Notes under the pieces: model-generated | Told to the model about the DNA's origin: nothing | The model's input: the letters and a program-made list of their open reading frames with translations, nothing else | Databases searched by the model: none | Program-made: the position numbers and the translations under genes | Shown here: piece after piece, positions 10,233 to 21,284 of the stretch | Position numbering within the stretch: position 1 is the first letter of the stretch | Layout: each line of letters begins with the position of its first letter | NCBI GenBank assembly: GCA_020465985.1 | Contig: JAANYP010007990.1 | Location: forward strand, 62,001-126,000 | Direction of reading: 5' to 3' | From: Centrapalus pauciflorus | Taxonomy: Eukaryota > Streptophyta > Magnoliopsida > Asterales > Asteraceae | DNA: 64,000 bases

Positions 10233-13200
10233 TAAGCTTTTATTTGTGCAGGGCAACCACAGGTCACCTCATAAAACAAGATGGCATTTCGACAGTGGAT
10301 GCTCTAGGCACATGTCAGGCAATTCTGAGTGCTTGTCAAACTTCAAAAGCTTTGATGGAGGACTTGTTGCATTTGGAGGCAACTCAAAAGGAGGTAAGGT
10401 TACATGTAAAGGTACTGTCAATGCAGGCAACACGATTTTCAATGATGTTTTGTATGTTGAACAGCTTATGTATAATTTATTAAGTGTCTCTCAAATCTGT
10501 GACAAACAAAACATTGTTTTGTTTACAGATTCTGAGTGCATTGTCCTTTCAAAAGATTTCAAAATTCCTGAAAATCTTGTTTTACTAAGAACACCAAGAA
10601 AGGACAATGTCTACTGTTTGGACACAGATCTTTTATCCGAATCAAATACTTTAAGCTGTTTGATATCCAAAGCATCATCCAATGAGTCTGCTCTTTGGCA
10701 TAGAAGGATGTGTCACATGAACTTCAAGTACATGAATGTTTTAGTAAAAAAGAATCTGGTAAGAGGTTTACCACAAAAGGAGTTCATATGTGATGATCAT
10801 TGTGTAGCATGCCTTAAAGGCAAGCAACACAAAACTTCTCATAAGGCCAAAGAAATATATTCAATCTCATCTGCTCTTCAGCTGATTCATATGGATCTAT
10901 TTGGTCCAACATCTGTTTTGAGTTTGAATAAAAGGGCTTACTGTTTAGTTATTGTTGATGATTTCACCAGATTTACTTGGGTTTACTTTCTTAGGTCTAA
11001 AGATGAAACTGCTGAGCTAGTTAAGTCATTTATTCTTAAGATAGAAAACCAATCCAACTCAAAAGTTAAGGTGATAAGATCAGAAAATGGAACTGAATTT
11101 AAAAATCACATTCTAAACAGTTTTTGTGAGTCCAAAGGTATTGCTAGACAATATAGTGCACCAAGAACACCACAGCAAAATGGTGTAGCTGAAAGAAAGA
11201 ACAGAACATTAATTGAGGCTGCTAGAACAATGTTAACTGATTCAAAACTGCCAATGACTTTCTGGGCAGAAGCTGTTAATACAGCCTGTTATGTTCTGAA
11301 TAGGGTTCAGGTTGTTCAATCACAGGGGAAAACTCCTTATGAGTTATTCCATAATAGAATACCCTTAATAGCCTTTTTAAGTCATTTGGTTGTCCATGCA
11401 CCATTCTTCACACTAAGACTCACTTAGGGAAGTTTGAGAGTAAGGCTGAAGAAGGATTCTTTATAGGATACTCACATCAAAGCAAAGCCTATAGAGTATA
11501 TAACAGTGTGTCTAAAACCATTGAAGAAAGTGCCAATGTTGAATTTAATGAAAATACTGCAAATGTCAAAGGCACTGGTCCTGATTGGTTGTTTGATTTA
11601 GATTCAATAACAAATTCTCTGAGCTTTGTTGAGTATACTGCAGAAGCTGATGCAAACAGGATTGAAGCTGTCAACACAAATTCTCATGCTGTCAATACAA
11701 ATTCTCAAGCTGTTGGCAACTGCTGCAGATTCAACCAATTGGGATGAATACACCACTATACCACTTCTGTCATGTGACCCACTAGGGGTTCTGAATGCTC
11801 AACATGATACCAATCCAGACACTGAAGGGTCACTCCCAAGTCCTGAGAGAATAGCTCCAACACAAAGGGAAACAGTCCCATATTCAAGTCAAGCTGTTCC
11901 AGAAGCTGAACCATCCACTGGTCCTGATGGAGATGATACAAATCTTGGATCCTCTTTTCAGATAGACAGAGAGCCTACACTTAGAGTTCACAAGTATCCT
12001 CCTCTCAATCAAATACTGGATGATCCAAGTACACCTGTACAAACAAGGAAAATGGTTCACAATGAGACTGCTGTTGTTGAACAAGCAGTTCCTGAATTCA
12101 GTCTAGCTGCTTTTGAACATGCCTGTTTCATGTCTCAACTAGAACCTAAAAAGGCATCAGAAGCATTGAAAGATTCATCCTGGATTGAATCAATGCAGGA
12201 AGAGCTGCTACAATTCAAGATTCAAAATGTCTGGACTCTAGTTGATTTTCCTAAAGGAAAGAGAGCAATTGGTACAAGATGGGTGTTCAGAAACAAGAAA
12301 GATGAGAGAGGGATAGTCATCAAGAATAAAGCAAGGCTAGTAGCACAAGGGTACACTCAAGAAGAAGGCATAGATTATGATGATGTCTTTGCTCCAGTGG
12401 CAAGAATTGAAGCCATCAGACTATTTTTGGCCTATGCAAGCTTCAGAGGTTTTAAAGTGTATCAAAAGGATGTGAAGTCTGCTTTTCTATATGGGACAAT
12501 TGAAGAGGAGGTCTATGTATGTCAGCCTCCTGGTTTTATGGACTACAAGCATCCAGACAGGGTCTACAAGTTGGACAAGGTTGTCTATGGTCTCCATCAA
12601 GCCCCCAGAGCATGGTATGACACTCTGTCATCATACCTTCTAAAGAATGGGTTCAAGAGAGGCACTCTGGACAAAACACTTTTCACTAAGTCCATCAAAG
12701 CTGAAATTCTGCTTGTCCAAATCTATGTTGATGACATCATCTTTGGCTCAACAAATGATTGTTTGTGCAAAGAGTTTGAGGCATTAATGCACAAAAAGTT
12801 TCAAATGAGTTCAATGGGAGAACTCACTTTCTTTCTAGGATTGCAGGTCAAGCAGAAGCCCACTGGTCTCTTCATAAGTCAATCAAAGTACGTTAAAGAC
12901 ATACTGGAAAAGTTTGGGTATCAAGACACCAAAGTTGTAAGCACTCCAATGGATCCTCACAAGCAGCTCCATAAAGACAAAGATGGCATAGATGTGGACA
13001 TTCATTTATACAGATCTCTTATAGGATCTCTTATGTATCTAACATCCTCTAGACCTGATATTATGTTTGCTGTCTGTGTGTGTGCTAGGTTTCAATGCTC
13101 TCCAAACGATTCTCATTTGGTTGCTGTTAAGAGAATCTTTAGATATCTCAAAGGCCAACCACACTTAGGCCTATTGTATCCTAAAGACTCTCCCCTTGAA

Positions 13201-13668
13201 CTAACAGCCTACTCTGACAGTGACTATGGAGGATGCAACATTGACAGAAAATCCACAACTGGTGGATGTCAATACTTAGGAGCCAGACTGGTCTCTTGGC
13301 AATGCAAAAAGCAGACAACTGTTTCCACCTCATCCACTGAAGCAGAATATGTAGCAGCTGCAAGCTGCTGCTCCCAGGTAATGTGGATTCAAAATCAATT
13401 GAGAGACTATGGTATGAACTTCTTAGCCACTCCTATTTACATTGACAATTCAAGTGCAATCAGCATCGTGCAAAATCCAGTGAAATTCCCAAAAACCAAG
13501 CATATAGACATCAGATTTCACTTTATAAGTGATTGTAATGAGAAGAAATTAATCCAAGTTACCAAAATACATACTGATGATCAGTTAGCTGATCTATTTA
13601 CAAAACCTTTTGATGTAGGAAGGTTCACTTTCTTGGTATCAAATATTGGTATGGTAAACATGGATTAA
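10233..13668 (+). pseudogene. Cop-A pol: protease, integrase, RT, RNase H, broken
   Basis: Copia polyprotein. Protease shows FDSGCSRHMSGN (about 10290). The integrase zinc domain reads LWHRRMCHMN and CVACLKGKQH (10695-10830). The DDE core has IHMDLFGP (about 10885), IRSENGTEF (about 11075) and AERKNRTL (about 11190). In the middle motif the normal Asp of SDNG is Glu, so a catalytic residue is altered. RT has GTRWVFRNK (about 12270) and catalytic IYVDDI (about 12722). RNase H has YSDSDYGG (about 13210), RKSTTGG and STEAEYV (about 13333). The frame changes near 11385, at the end of the integrase, and again near 11730, in the linker before RT. RT to RNase H itself is one open frame to the TAA at 13666. 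Confidence 0.93.
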
Positions 13669-14008
13669 TTTGTTTTCATTATTATCTAATTCATATGCTG
13701 ATTTAAGGGGGAGTCACTGTTTCATTAAAGAATGCCTAAATTCCAACTAACAGTTTGAGTATTATCTCAAGCTGCTAGTTCATTTTCTCGAACTGTTAGT
13801 TCTTTCACTTGATCTGTCAAAATGTGCAGGGTAATTTGGTAAGTTCTTAAATGTGTGCGCGGGACCCAACCTTTTCAAAACCTTTAAAGGTCCCAGTTTT
13901 GTTCAGTTGTAACTACCAGTTACATAATCTCATACAAACGGCCTTCTTTTCTCTCTGAACGATTCACACATTCTTCTTTGAAACCCTAAAATCTCCGTTT
14001 AATCTCCC
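13669..14008 (+). other. Cop-A spacer between pol and the extra ORF, with internal polypurine motif
   Basis: 340 bases without coding signal. An internal taagggggag (13704-13713) resembles the genuine polypurine tract at 16919. Two caagctgctag-like motifs (about 13770-13805) match those repeated in the LTR. The end of the spacer is pyrimidine-rich, as in a leader. Confidence 0.6.
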
Positions 14009-16827
14009 ATGGAGTTTGTCAAAGAACACAACTGCCTACCCTACTCTCTAAAGCACTCTGAACTTCAACCGTTCCATGACATGATGGACTTTCTTAGACA
14101 CTCCCATATCCATCATGCCCTCAATATCAATGCCACCATATACATCTCTCATATTGAGCAGTTCTGGAACCGTGCTTCTGTTCAAACCATCAATGGAGTT
14201 CCTTCTCTACTATCCAAAATTGATGGCACTTCCATCACAATAACTGAGGAATCCATTCGTCATCATCTGCATCTTCAAGATGCCTCAGGTTTAACAGACC
14301 TATCCCTAAATGCTTTACATTCTGGTCTTTACAATATTGGATATAGGGGTCCTGCTGACTCTTTTACCTTCTTTAAAGCACACTTTTCACCTAAATGGAA
14401 ATATCTTGTGCATATTATTCAGCAGTGTATTAGCCCTAAGAGAACTGGTTGGTCAGAATTTTCCTCAAATATTGCCACTGCCTTAGTGTGCTTTTCAACA
14501 GGCCAACAGTTCAACTTTTCAAATATGATTTTTCAGGGGAAGTTAAGGCATCATTCCCTAAAGAATGGGAAATTTTTGATGTATCCTCGATTTTTGGCAG
14601 AGATAATTGCAAAAACTTGCACCAATTTTACTATACATAAGAGGATACATGTTTCCCATAGGCACTCACTATCTTCTATTAAAAGGCTTTTAAAGCCAAG
14701 TGCCAATTTTTTTAGTGTAGATGTTCCATTGCCTTCTGCAATGATGAACATCATTCCAAGAAACAGAGGAGAGGGTCCTGAGCAGGCTCAGCCTATCATT
14801 ACTGCTTCACCCCCAGGACCCCAACCCCCTCCTCATGATACACAAATTCCTTCTGATCCTATTGTTCAGCCAACACCCCCACTCAAATATCTTTATAAAC
14901 GGAAAAGAGGACCAGGAGCTCCTTCCTCCTCAGTCCTCATACAAGAGCCAAATAACCCTGTGTAGGAGGACACTCCTGCACAGAATATCCAACGGACACC
15001 AAATGAGGAAACTTCCATCCTCAATCAGGAGGTGAACATCTCACCAGAGATTGTTCATATGGGTTCTGTGGCTGACACTACTGCTGTCTCTGCACAAGAG
15101 GCACAAGACAGTGTCAACATCATTAAGACCACGCCCATGGCAACAGCAAGTGTGCAAACACCAGCTGGAAGTCCCCAGAACCAAGAACAGAGGGGCCCAG
15201 AGGTTTCTACTTCTGGTATTCATGCCAGTGATAGATCACAAGCACCACATACGTTTGCTGATCTTGAGGCTAGTCTGCAACTTATGTTATTAACGGATCC
15301 TAAGCTGCAACCTGTTGTCGCTATGCTGGAATACCAAAAGTCCATCATTGCTGCACAGGGAGCACAAATCATTGCACTCAAGCAAGCGGCTCAAAATCAG
15401 AGAATGGATTATCTCCATAAAGGGTTTACCCTCTGTGGAAATAAGATCATGCAATTAGAGCGATTGATTCAAACCCAAGTGGCAAAGGTTGTAGGTCCTC
15501 CTGACCAAACCAATGCTTCCAAAAAGGGGGAGAATCAGGAGTTTCCTAAAGCATTCCAAGCAGCTCCAACAGAATCAGTCCAAGCAGCCCCAACAGTTCA
15601 ACCATCTAGGCTAACAGTCCCAACAGCTTCTCAAGATGTTAGCCTAGAAACACAAGCTGCTCCTTCAAGACCAACTGGAGTTGTCATAAGAGAAACAACT
15701 CAGGCTCCTAGCAGTTCAGTCCAAGCAACATCTTCTGCTACAAAAGATAAGGGCAAGGGTATTCTTATTGAGTCTCCAAAGCACAAATTTTCTTCCTAAG
15801 AAGCCCAGATTGCCTTTGATGCTGAGATAGCCAGAAAATTAGCAGAAGAACAAGATCAAGAGTTAGACCAGCAAACCCAGCCCCCAATGGAAGATGATGA
15901 AACGTTAGGTGATTACCAGAGAGGGTTTGTGGTCAAGCAAGGAGAAAAGAAGAGGAAGATGCCAACAGGGCATTCTAAGGCTGAGCATAGAAGATTCCTA
16001 ATTAATTTTGCCTTTGCAGCAGGTATCCCAAAGAAAATGGCTCAGTCCATGAGCACAGAAAGGCTGCAAGATATCCATGACAAAGAGATGGACAAAAGAA
16101 AGAAAGCCAAAGTCTCCCAAGAAGTCCAAAGATCCCAAAAACCAGTTCAAACTGGTACAAGTAATGTTCAAACTGCTGCCAGTGCCCCTGCTCCTTCTGA
16201 TCAAGCTGTTGCTTCTACTCCTGAATCAGAGTCACTGTCACAAGCAAAGCTGGATCAAGTTAAAAAGGTGCTGTTTGAGCATCAACTGCAAAAGGTGATG
16301 CAGATAGAGAAATTGATAGACCAACATGACTTCACAAAGCCTCCCATAAATTATTGGTATGCTAAGTCAATGGACAACATTGACTTAAGATTTCAGTTTA
16401 TAGTAAGAAGGGAATCTGGTCCAGAAGAAGAATACAACAGCATCATCATATGGCTCAATGGATGACCAGAGATGAGCTCACAACAATGCACAATGTTGGG
16501 TCTGTAACACAAGTAAGATCGGCTCTACCACAAGTAAAGCAGGCTGTCAAAGATCTGAAGAGCATTGTTGATCTTGAGTTTATAAGGGAAGATATAGAGA
16601 ATGCAAATACACAGGGAATGAAGATCAAGCAAGTTGATTTGTTTGTCAAATCAAGGACTTACAGAATAAGATTTACAGATGGATCTGGTATGTTATTCAA
16701 TGTTGAATTTTATAATCTACCGAAAGCTATGCTACTCCAGATGAGATCTGCTAAGATATCTTGTGATAGAGAAGATATGAAGAAAGAGTTTTTGAAGGCT
16801 GTCAATCAGAAACTTGCACAGTTGTAA
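14009..16827 (+). pseudogene. Cop-A extra ORF after pol (env-like position), broken
   Basis: About 940 codons from the ATG at 14009 to the TAA at 16825, interrupted by in-frame stops at 14963 (TAG) and 15797 (TAA) and one frame change near 16445. The N-terminal part has IEQFWNRASVQTING (about residue 50) and ITEESIRHHLHL, a hallmark of the extra protein carried by Sirevirus-like copia elements in many eudicots. The middle is Pro/Gln/Ser/Thr-rich and low in complexity; the C-terminal part is charged and partly helical. I see no signal peptide or clear membrane segment, so env-like describes position only. The function is unknown. A related ORF is in Cop-B and a fragment in Cop-E. Confidence 0.82.
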
Positions 16828-16918
16828 GTTTTTGAAAGCCTTGGTTTGTAAATAATAGTTTACTTGTTTATTTCCTTATCTGTATAGAACTTAAAGTCTT
16901 GTATAAAGAATTTAAGTT

Positions 16919-16928
16919 AGGGGGAGAT
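16919..16928 (+). other. Cop-A polypurine tract
   Basis: agggggagat directly abuts the 3' LTR (TG at 16929) and primes plus-strand DNA. Confidence 0.92.
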
Positions 16929-17591
16929 TGTTGGGAAATAATCTAAGTAGTTTAAGCTGTTAGTTAGACTTCTCATACTGTTAGTAGAATTTCTATGTAA
17001 ATACAAAGTTCATGTTGTTAGTTGAAGAATCTCGAGCTGTTAGTGCAAAAGTCCAAGCTGCCAGAGTAAATCAACTCAAGCTGCTCTGTTCAAGCTGTCA
17101 AGTGATTCAAGCTGCTCAACAGATTTACAAACAGAAAGTGCTGATATTCAGGAAAAGATATCTACACGAAGATTCCAGCATATCTACTATCAGAGAAGTC
17201 AGAGTCCTTCAAGGAAACAAATCAAGAAGCAATATAAATACATAGAATATGTCTTTCTATTGTTTAAGAGTTCTCTGCATATTCAAGATTGTAATTTGCT
17301 TTTTGTTTGAGTTTTCATAAGCCTCTAAGGTTGTAAAACCATAAGAACAGTTTGTGTTCTTCGTCTAATCAAACAGATTAGAGGTGATTGTAATCATTGA
17401 AGTCAGCAATACAAGCAATTTTGATTATTACCTTTGTTTATTTGATATTGATTCTGAAAGCTTTTGTTAAAATAATTAAGTGTTATTCCGCAAACTTCTT
17501 AATTAAACTTTTATTCAAAGCAAGATTATTGATTTATACTCTGATAAATTCAAATCAGTTAGTCTTGGTTAGTTAAGTTCAGATCCTGACA
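16929..17591 (+). repeat. Cop-A 3' LTR
   Basis: Same length as the 5' LTR (663 bases) and about 13 substitutions, no indels seen. TATA at 17233-17240. Confidence 0.95.
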
Positions 17592-17596
17592 AAGAT
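17592..17596. repeat. Cop-A target site duplication, right copy
   Basis: aagat, identical to 6876-6880. Confidence 0.92.
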
Positions 17597-18099
17597 AAAG
17601 TACTGAAAGTGTGTCAAACATTGTAAAGCAAAGCTAAAGTCCATAAATACATAGATTAAAGAATAAATCTTTGGATAACTCAGGTTGTGGAGAAATCTGC
17701 TTGATAAGACAACAGTTCAGCATAAACCAATAACAGTGAGTTATAGATATTCAGTTTTACTTGCTTGATTCCGGTTGAGACATATTGTTGATGATAGTTT
17801 ATCTTGGCATTCATTTATGCTCAGCTGGATTGTGACATGTGCTCACCATAGTTCGGTGATGCCCTGTGGATCATGATGGGTATTTGACTTATCATTTTGC
17901 ATACATTGTACTTACAGTTCAATTCAGATATTGTTATAAGTTGTTATTGCTATCATGACATTGATTATTTATGCTTCCATCATTGCTCGTATCTTTGATG
18001 TATTGATTCAGCTTAGCATGATTAGCCTTGTCGGTCTATTGTTCTAGACCTTGCTATGTCACCAGTTCTATTGAACTTGGGAATGATTACTCCGATGCT

Positions 18100-18120
18100 C
18101 CCCCCCCCCCCCCCCCCCCC
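18100..18120 (+). repeat. poly-C homopolymer in the Gyp-A 3' LTR
   Basis: 21 C in a row, homologous to 479-515. Confidence 0.95.
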
Positions 18121-18672
18121 ACGATGTTTACTGGTAGCTAGCCCAGTATTGAGTGGATAGCTTCCACGAAAAGCGTGAGCGTGGCCTGGACATCATCTAA
18201 TTCTGATTTACTATTTCTCAATCATGCGTGGCTGTAGCAGCAGTAAAAATATATCACGCTAGATACCCTTGATCTGCTTGTTGAAATGTATGTAATCTGA
18301 TAAATCTCTCACTAACCAGTGCTTATAGTTGTTGTTAAACCTTTTTACTGGAAAAGATAAAGGGAAAGCACTTATCGGACGTTGTTCTTAGGTCTCCCAA
18401 GATCAAACGAAGTTTTTCATAAACCACTACTCCAACAACCCTTTAGGTACAGAACTAAAGATGATAATTGTGGTGTTCAGGTAGATTTGCTTTGATCGTA
18501 TGGTGATATGTATTAGATTAGTCGTCTACCCTTAAAAAGTTTAGTTTGAACACTGTAATCCGTACTAAAATTTTATTAAACTTATCCTAATGTTTGTACT
18601 TTAATTCATAATTCCGCAACTTAATTACTCTATCTTAGTTATGATTGATATCGTATTACTAATTGTGGGACC

Positions 18673-19426
18673 TTGACGCTGAGGACTGCCCCGTAAAGGG
18701 AGGTCTTCACATCTATGAAAAGTCCCATGTCCATTTCCTCAAAGCCTGATGCCGATCCAATGGGTAAATCCACTGACATCACGACTTACTTTATTTAACT
18801 GCTAGTAGACCGAATATAATGTTTGCTACATGTCTTTGTGTTCGATTTCAAGCTGATCCTAAAGAGTTACATTTGGCTGCCGTTAAACGAATTTTCATTA
18901 TTTAAAAGGCACGTTGGACCTTGGTCTCTGGTATCCGAAAGGATCCAGTTTCGAACTAACTGCCTACTCAGATGTAGATCATGCAGGTTGCAAACATGAC
19001 AGAAAGAGTACATCGGCTCATGTTTAGTTCCTCGGTGACAAACTAGTAAGTTGGGCATCGAAGAAACAATACAGTGTTTCTCTATCCACCGCTGAAGCAG
19101 AATACGTTACTGCTGCAAGCTGCTGCTCCCAACTGCTTTGGATGCGCACTCAACTCCGAGACTATGGTTTCAGGCTTAGTGGGATTCCAATCTATTGCGA
19201 CTCCATGAGCGCAATAGCCAAAACTGGTAACCCTGTACAACACTCTCATGCTAAACACATAGATATTTGGTACCATTTTATAAAAGATCATGTTGAAGAA
19301 GGTACCGTAGAATTACATTCGGTAAATACTGAAAATCAGATTGCTGGTTTGTTCGCGAAACCTTTGGATGAAAAACTTTTTAATTTTCTGGTGAACAAGT
19401 TGGGTATGCTGAATTTGGTAACATAA
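18673..19426 (+). pseudogene. Cop-B pol remnant: end of RT and RNase H
   Basis: Readable blocks are SPMSISSKPDADPMGKSTD (from about 18722), ASRPNIMFATCLCVRFQADP (about 18800), LGLWYPKGSSFELTAYSD, the RNase H blocks RKST and STAEAEYVTAASCCS, KHIDIWYHFIKDHV and LFAKPLDEKLFNFLV. Between GKSTD and ASRPN about a dozen codons that normally hold YRGMIGSL are deleted or scrambled. Stops and frame changes occur near 18800, 18900 and 19025; the last 94 codons (19142-19426) are open to the TAA. Its truncation is caused by Gyp-A. Confidence 0.88.
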
Positions 19427-20070
19427 ATTAATTTATATTGCAACATTTTTGCAAAGTTTATCTGTCTTCTCAATCGACAGATTTTCTTTTCAATAATGCT
19501 ACATTTTCTAATAACTTATGTTCCGTGTTTATGTTATTTAATTAGTCATTGTGTTAATAATTTTTCTGTCAATACTTAATCGAGAGGCATCCTAGTAAGT
19601 CTCCGGGTGTTTTAAATTTCCATTTATGCACACTCGGAGGGGGAGAAAGTAATTTAATTTAATTGGTGTGTTTAATTTTTTAAGTTTGTTGGCGTGTTTA
19701 ATTTTTAACTGTGCTATTATTTTATTAAAAAATTCAAAAAGATTTTATTTTTTTGTGTTTAAGTTTTTTAAGTTTGTTATTTTTTATAAGAAAATCCAAA
19801 AAGATTTTATTTTTTTTTGTGTTTATTCTTTTTAAGTTTGTTATTTTTTCTTAAAAAAATCCAAAAAGATATTATTTTTTTGTGTGTTTATTTTTTTAAG
19901 TTTGTTATTTTATTTCTAAGAAAATTTCAAAAGATTTTTTTGTGTTTAATTTTTAAGTTTGTCATTTTTTAAGAAAATCCAAAAATATTTTTTCTGATTT
20001 TTTTTTTTCCAAAACGATTTTTATTTTGTCTTTAATTTATTTTTATGCATGTTAGATATTTTTAAGGGGC
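19427..20070 (+). repeat. Cop-B post-pol spacer: polypurine motif and T-rich tandem repeats
   Basis: A polypurine-like ggagggggagaaag (about 19637-19650) follows pol, as in Cop-A. From about 19680 to 20040 an imperfect unit of roughly 60-70 bases (aagtttgtta, then gaaaatccaaaaagat and a T run) recurs about five times. No gene. Confidence 0.65.
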
Positions 20071-21284
20071 ATGGGTCGGGTTTCCTATTTGGGTTTGGGG
20101 GAACCAGATTTTCCAAAATCATATAAAACCGCCCAAATTCTTTTCTTCTTTCATATTCGTCTCTTTCACCTCAAGAACACACACAAGCTCTCAAACCAAT
20201 CACAACTGTTTCATCATCCTTCTCAGATTGTGAAGTGTTTTAGAACGTTATCATGCATAAAAGTGAGTTTAAATCATGTTTCTACGCATTTATATACATT
20301 TCACATTTGAAAATATTCTCTGAATCGACCATAAAAGGGGTTTTTTAAGGTCTGAAAAAGGTTTTACTTCGTGTTTAAGAAACCGAAAGCTTTTTTCAAA
20401 ACCCCCTTTTTGATCGAAAATGTCAAAATTGAAAGTTGTTTGTGGGGAATTAAAAATGCCTAAGTTTAAAACCTGCGATTAATGACTTGTCCGTGTGTTG
20501 CAACTCGCGGACGCCCTATCATCCGCATAACAGCATCATCAATTTTTCTATGTTACACATGCAATTCAAGCCTCGTCCGCGAGTTGCAACTCGCGGATAA
20601 CACTACATCCGCATGATGGGTCTAAATTTTTTTTAAGTCAAACAAGATCATGATGCTTAGTCCGCGAGTTGCAACTCGCGGATAAACCTCCACACGGACA
20701 ACCATTTCAAAGGCTCTAAAATGTCTAAGTCAAATATGCGGTTATAGCTTCATCCGCAAGCCACAACTCGCGGATAGCATTCCAACCGCAAGTCACCATC
20801 AAAAAGGATGTTTCTAAAAGATTACAAGTTAAACCTGCGATGAAAGGTTCATCTGCAAGTTACAACTTGCGGGTCACCCTTCATCCGCAGGTTGGGGCAA
20901 TTCAAGACAGAATTAAAAGTCTAAACTAATTTTTCACTCAAAGTTTCACAGAGAGTTACAACTCTCGGATGACACTTCATCCGCAGGTTTTGTTCAAAAT
21001 TTTTCTAAGTCTTGATTTTTTAAAGTGTTGAGCTCACTTGAAAGTTCACTCGTTCAGAGGTTTTAAAAATCTTCCTATGGTTGTTTCTTGTGAATTAATC
21101 TGAGTTGGGACTGGTCTTGCAGACTTTGGTTCTTCAGATTGACTTTTCTTACCAAGAAGTCTTCTTTAGAAGCTCTATAACAACTCAGATTAATTCTAGC
21201 AATCGCCTAAAACAAAAAACAACTTTGAACAAGTCATATATTCACTACAAATGAATATCTAACTGCCAACTGTTTTAACAGGTA
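20071..21284 (+). other. Cop-B leader before the extra ORF
   Basis: Begins with a possible promoter, catataaaac at about 20117-20126, then pyrimidine-rich sequence. It carries the palindrome array (20490-20969) and ends with an ATG at 21287 (tacaatggcgtctc). Short ORFs here have no coding character. Confidence 0.5.
20490..20969. repeat. Six regularly spaced palindromes in the Cop-B leader
   Basis: Starts at about 20490, 20576, 20661, 20753, 20852 and 20948, that is, every 85-99 bases. Copies 2 and 3 are perfect 22-base palindromes (arm tccgcgagttg); copies 1, 4, 5 and 6 are degraded versions that keep the central gttgcaac or a close variant and the outer ccg/cgg. Between them the sequence is loosely similar, so this is a decayed tandem repeat with a conserved palindromic core. 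Confidence 0.9.

Larger units (their letters stand above)
6881..17591 (+). mobile_element. Cop-A: full-length Ty1/copia retrotransposon with extra ORF
   Basis: Complete structure of 10711 bases: 663-bp LTRs (6881-7543 and 16929-17591) bounded by TG and CA, a Met-tRNA primer binding site, gag-pol in copia order (protease, integrase, RT, RNase H), an extra ORF between pol and the 3' LTR as in Sireviruses, a polypurine tract and a perfect 5-bp target duplication. By eye the LTRs differ at about 13 of 663 positions (2%), so the insertion is young relative to its surroundings. It is nonetheless inactive: gag-pol has two in-frame stops and three frame changes, and the extra ORF two stops and one frame change. 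The exact copia lineage was not determined. Confidence 0.95.
17592..18672 (+). repeat. Gyp-A 3' LTR, second part (after Cop-A)
   Basis: Starts with aagat, the right copy of the Cop-A target duplication, and continues the LTR colinear with 140-1063. Includes the poly-C at 18100-18120 and ends near attgtgggacct, after which copia pol sequence follows directly. LTR similarity stops there, so the end is placed at about 18672 with an uncertainty of a few bases. Confidence 0.8.

Noticed and set aside
14009..14965. Retroviral envelope gene
   Set aside because: Only the position fits; no signal peptide, membrane segment or fusion features are visible.
20071..20310. 79-codon ORF in the Cop-B leader
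   Set aside because: Pyrimidine-rich leader, no recognisable domain, not in the frame of the extra ORF.
20490..20969. CRISPR-like spacing of palindromes
   Set aside because: The context is a plant retrotransposon; spacers are related to each other, repeats are degraded, and no cas genes exist.
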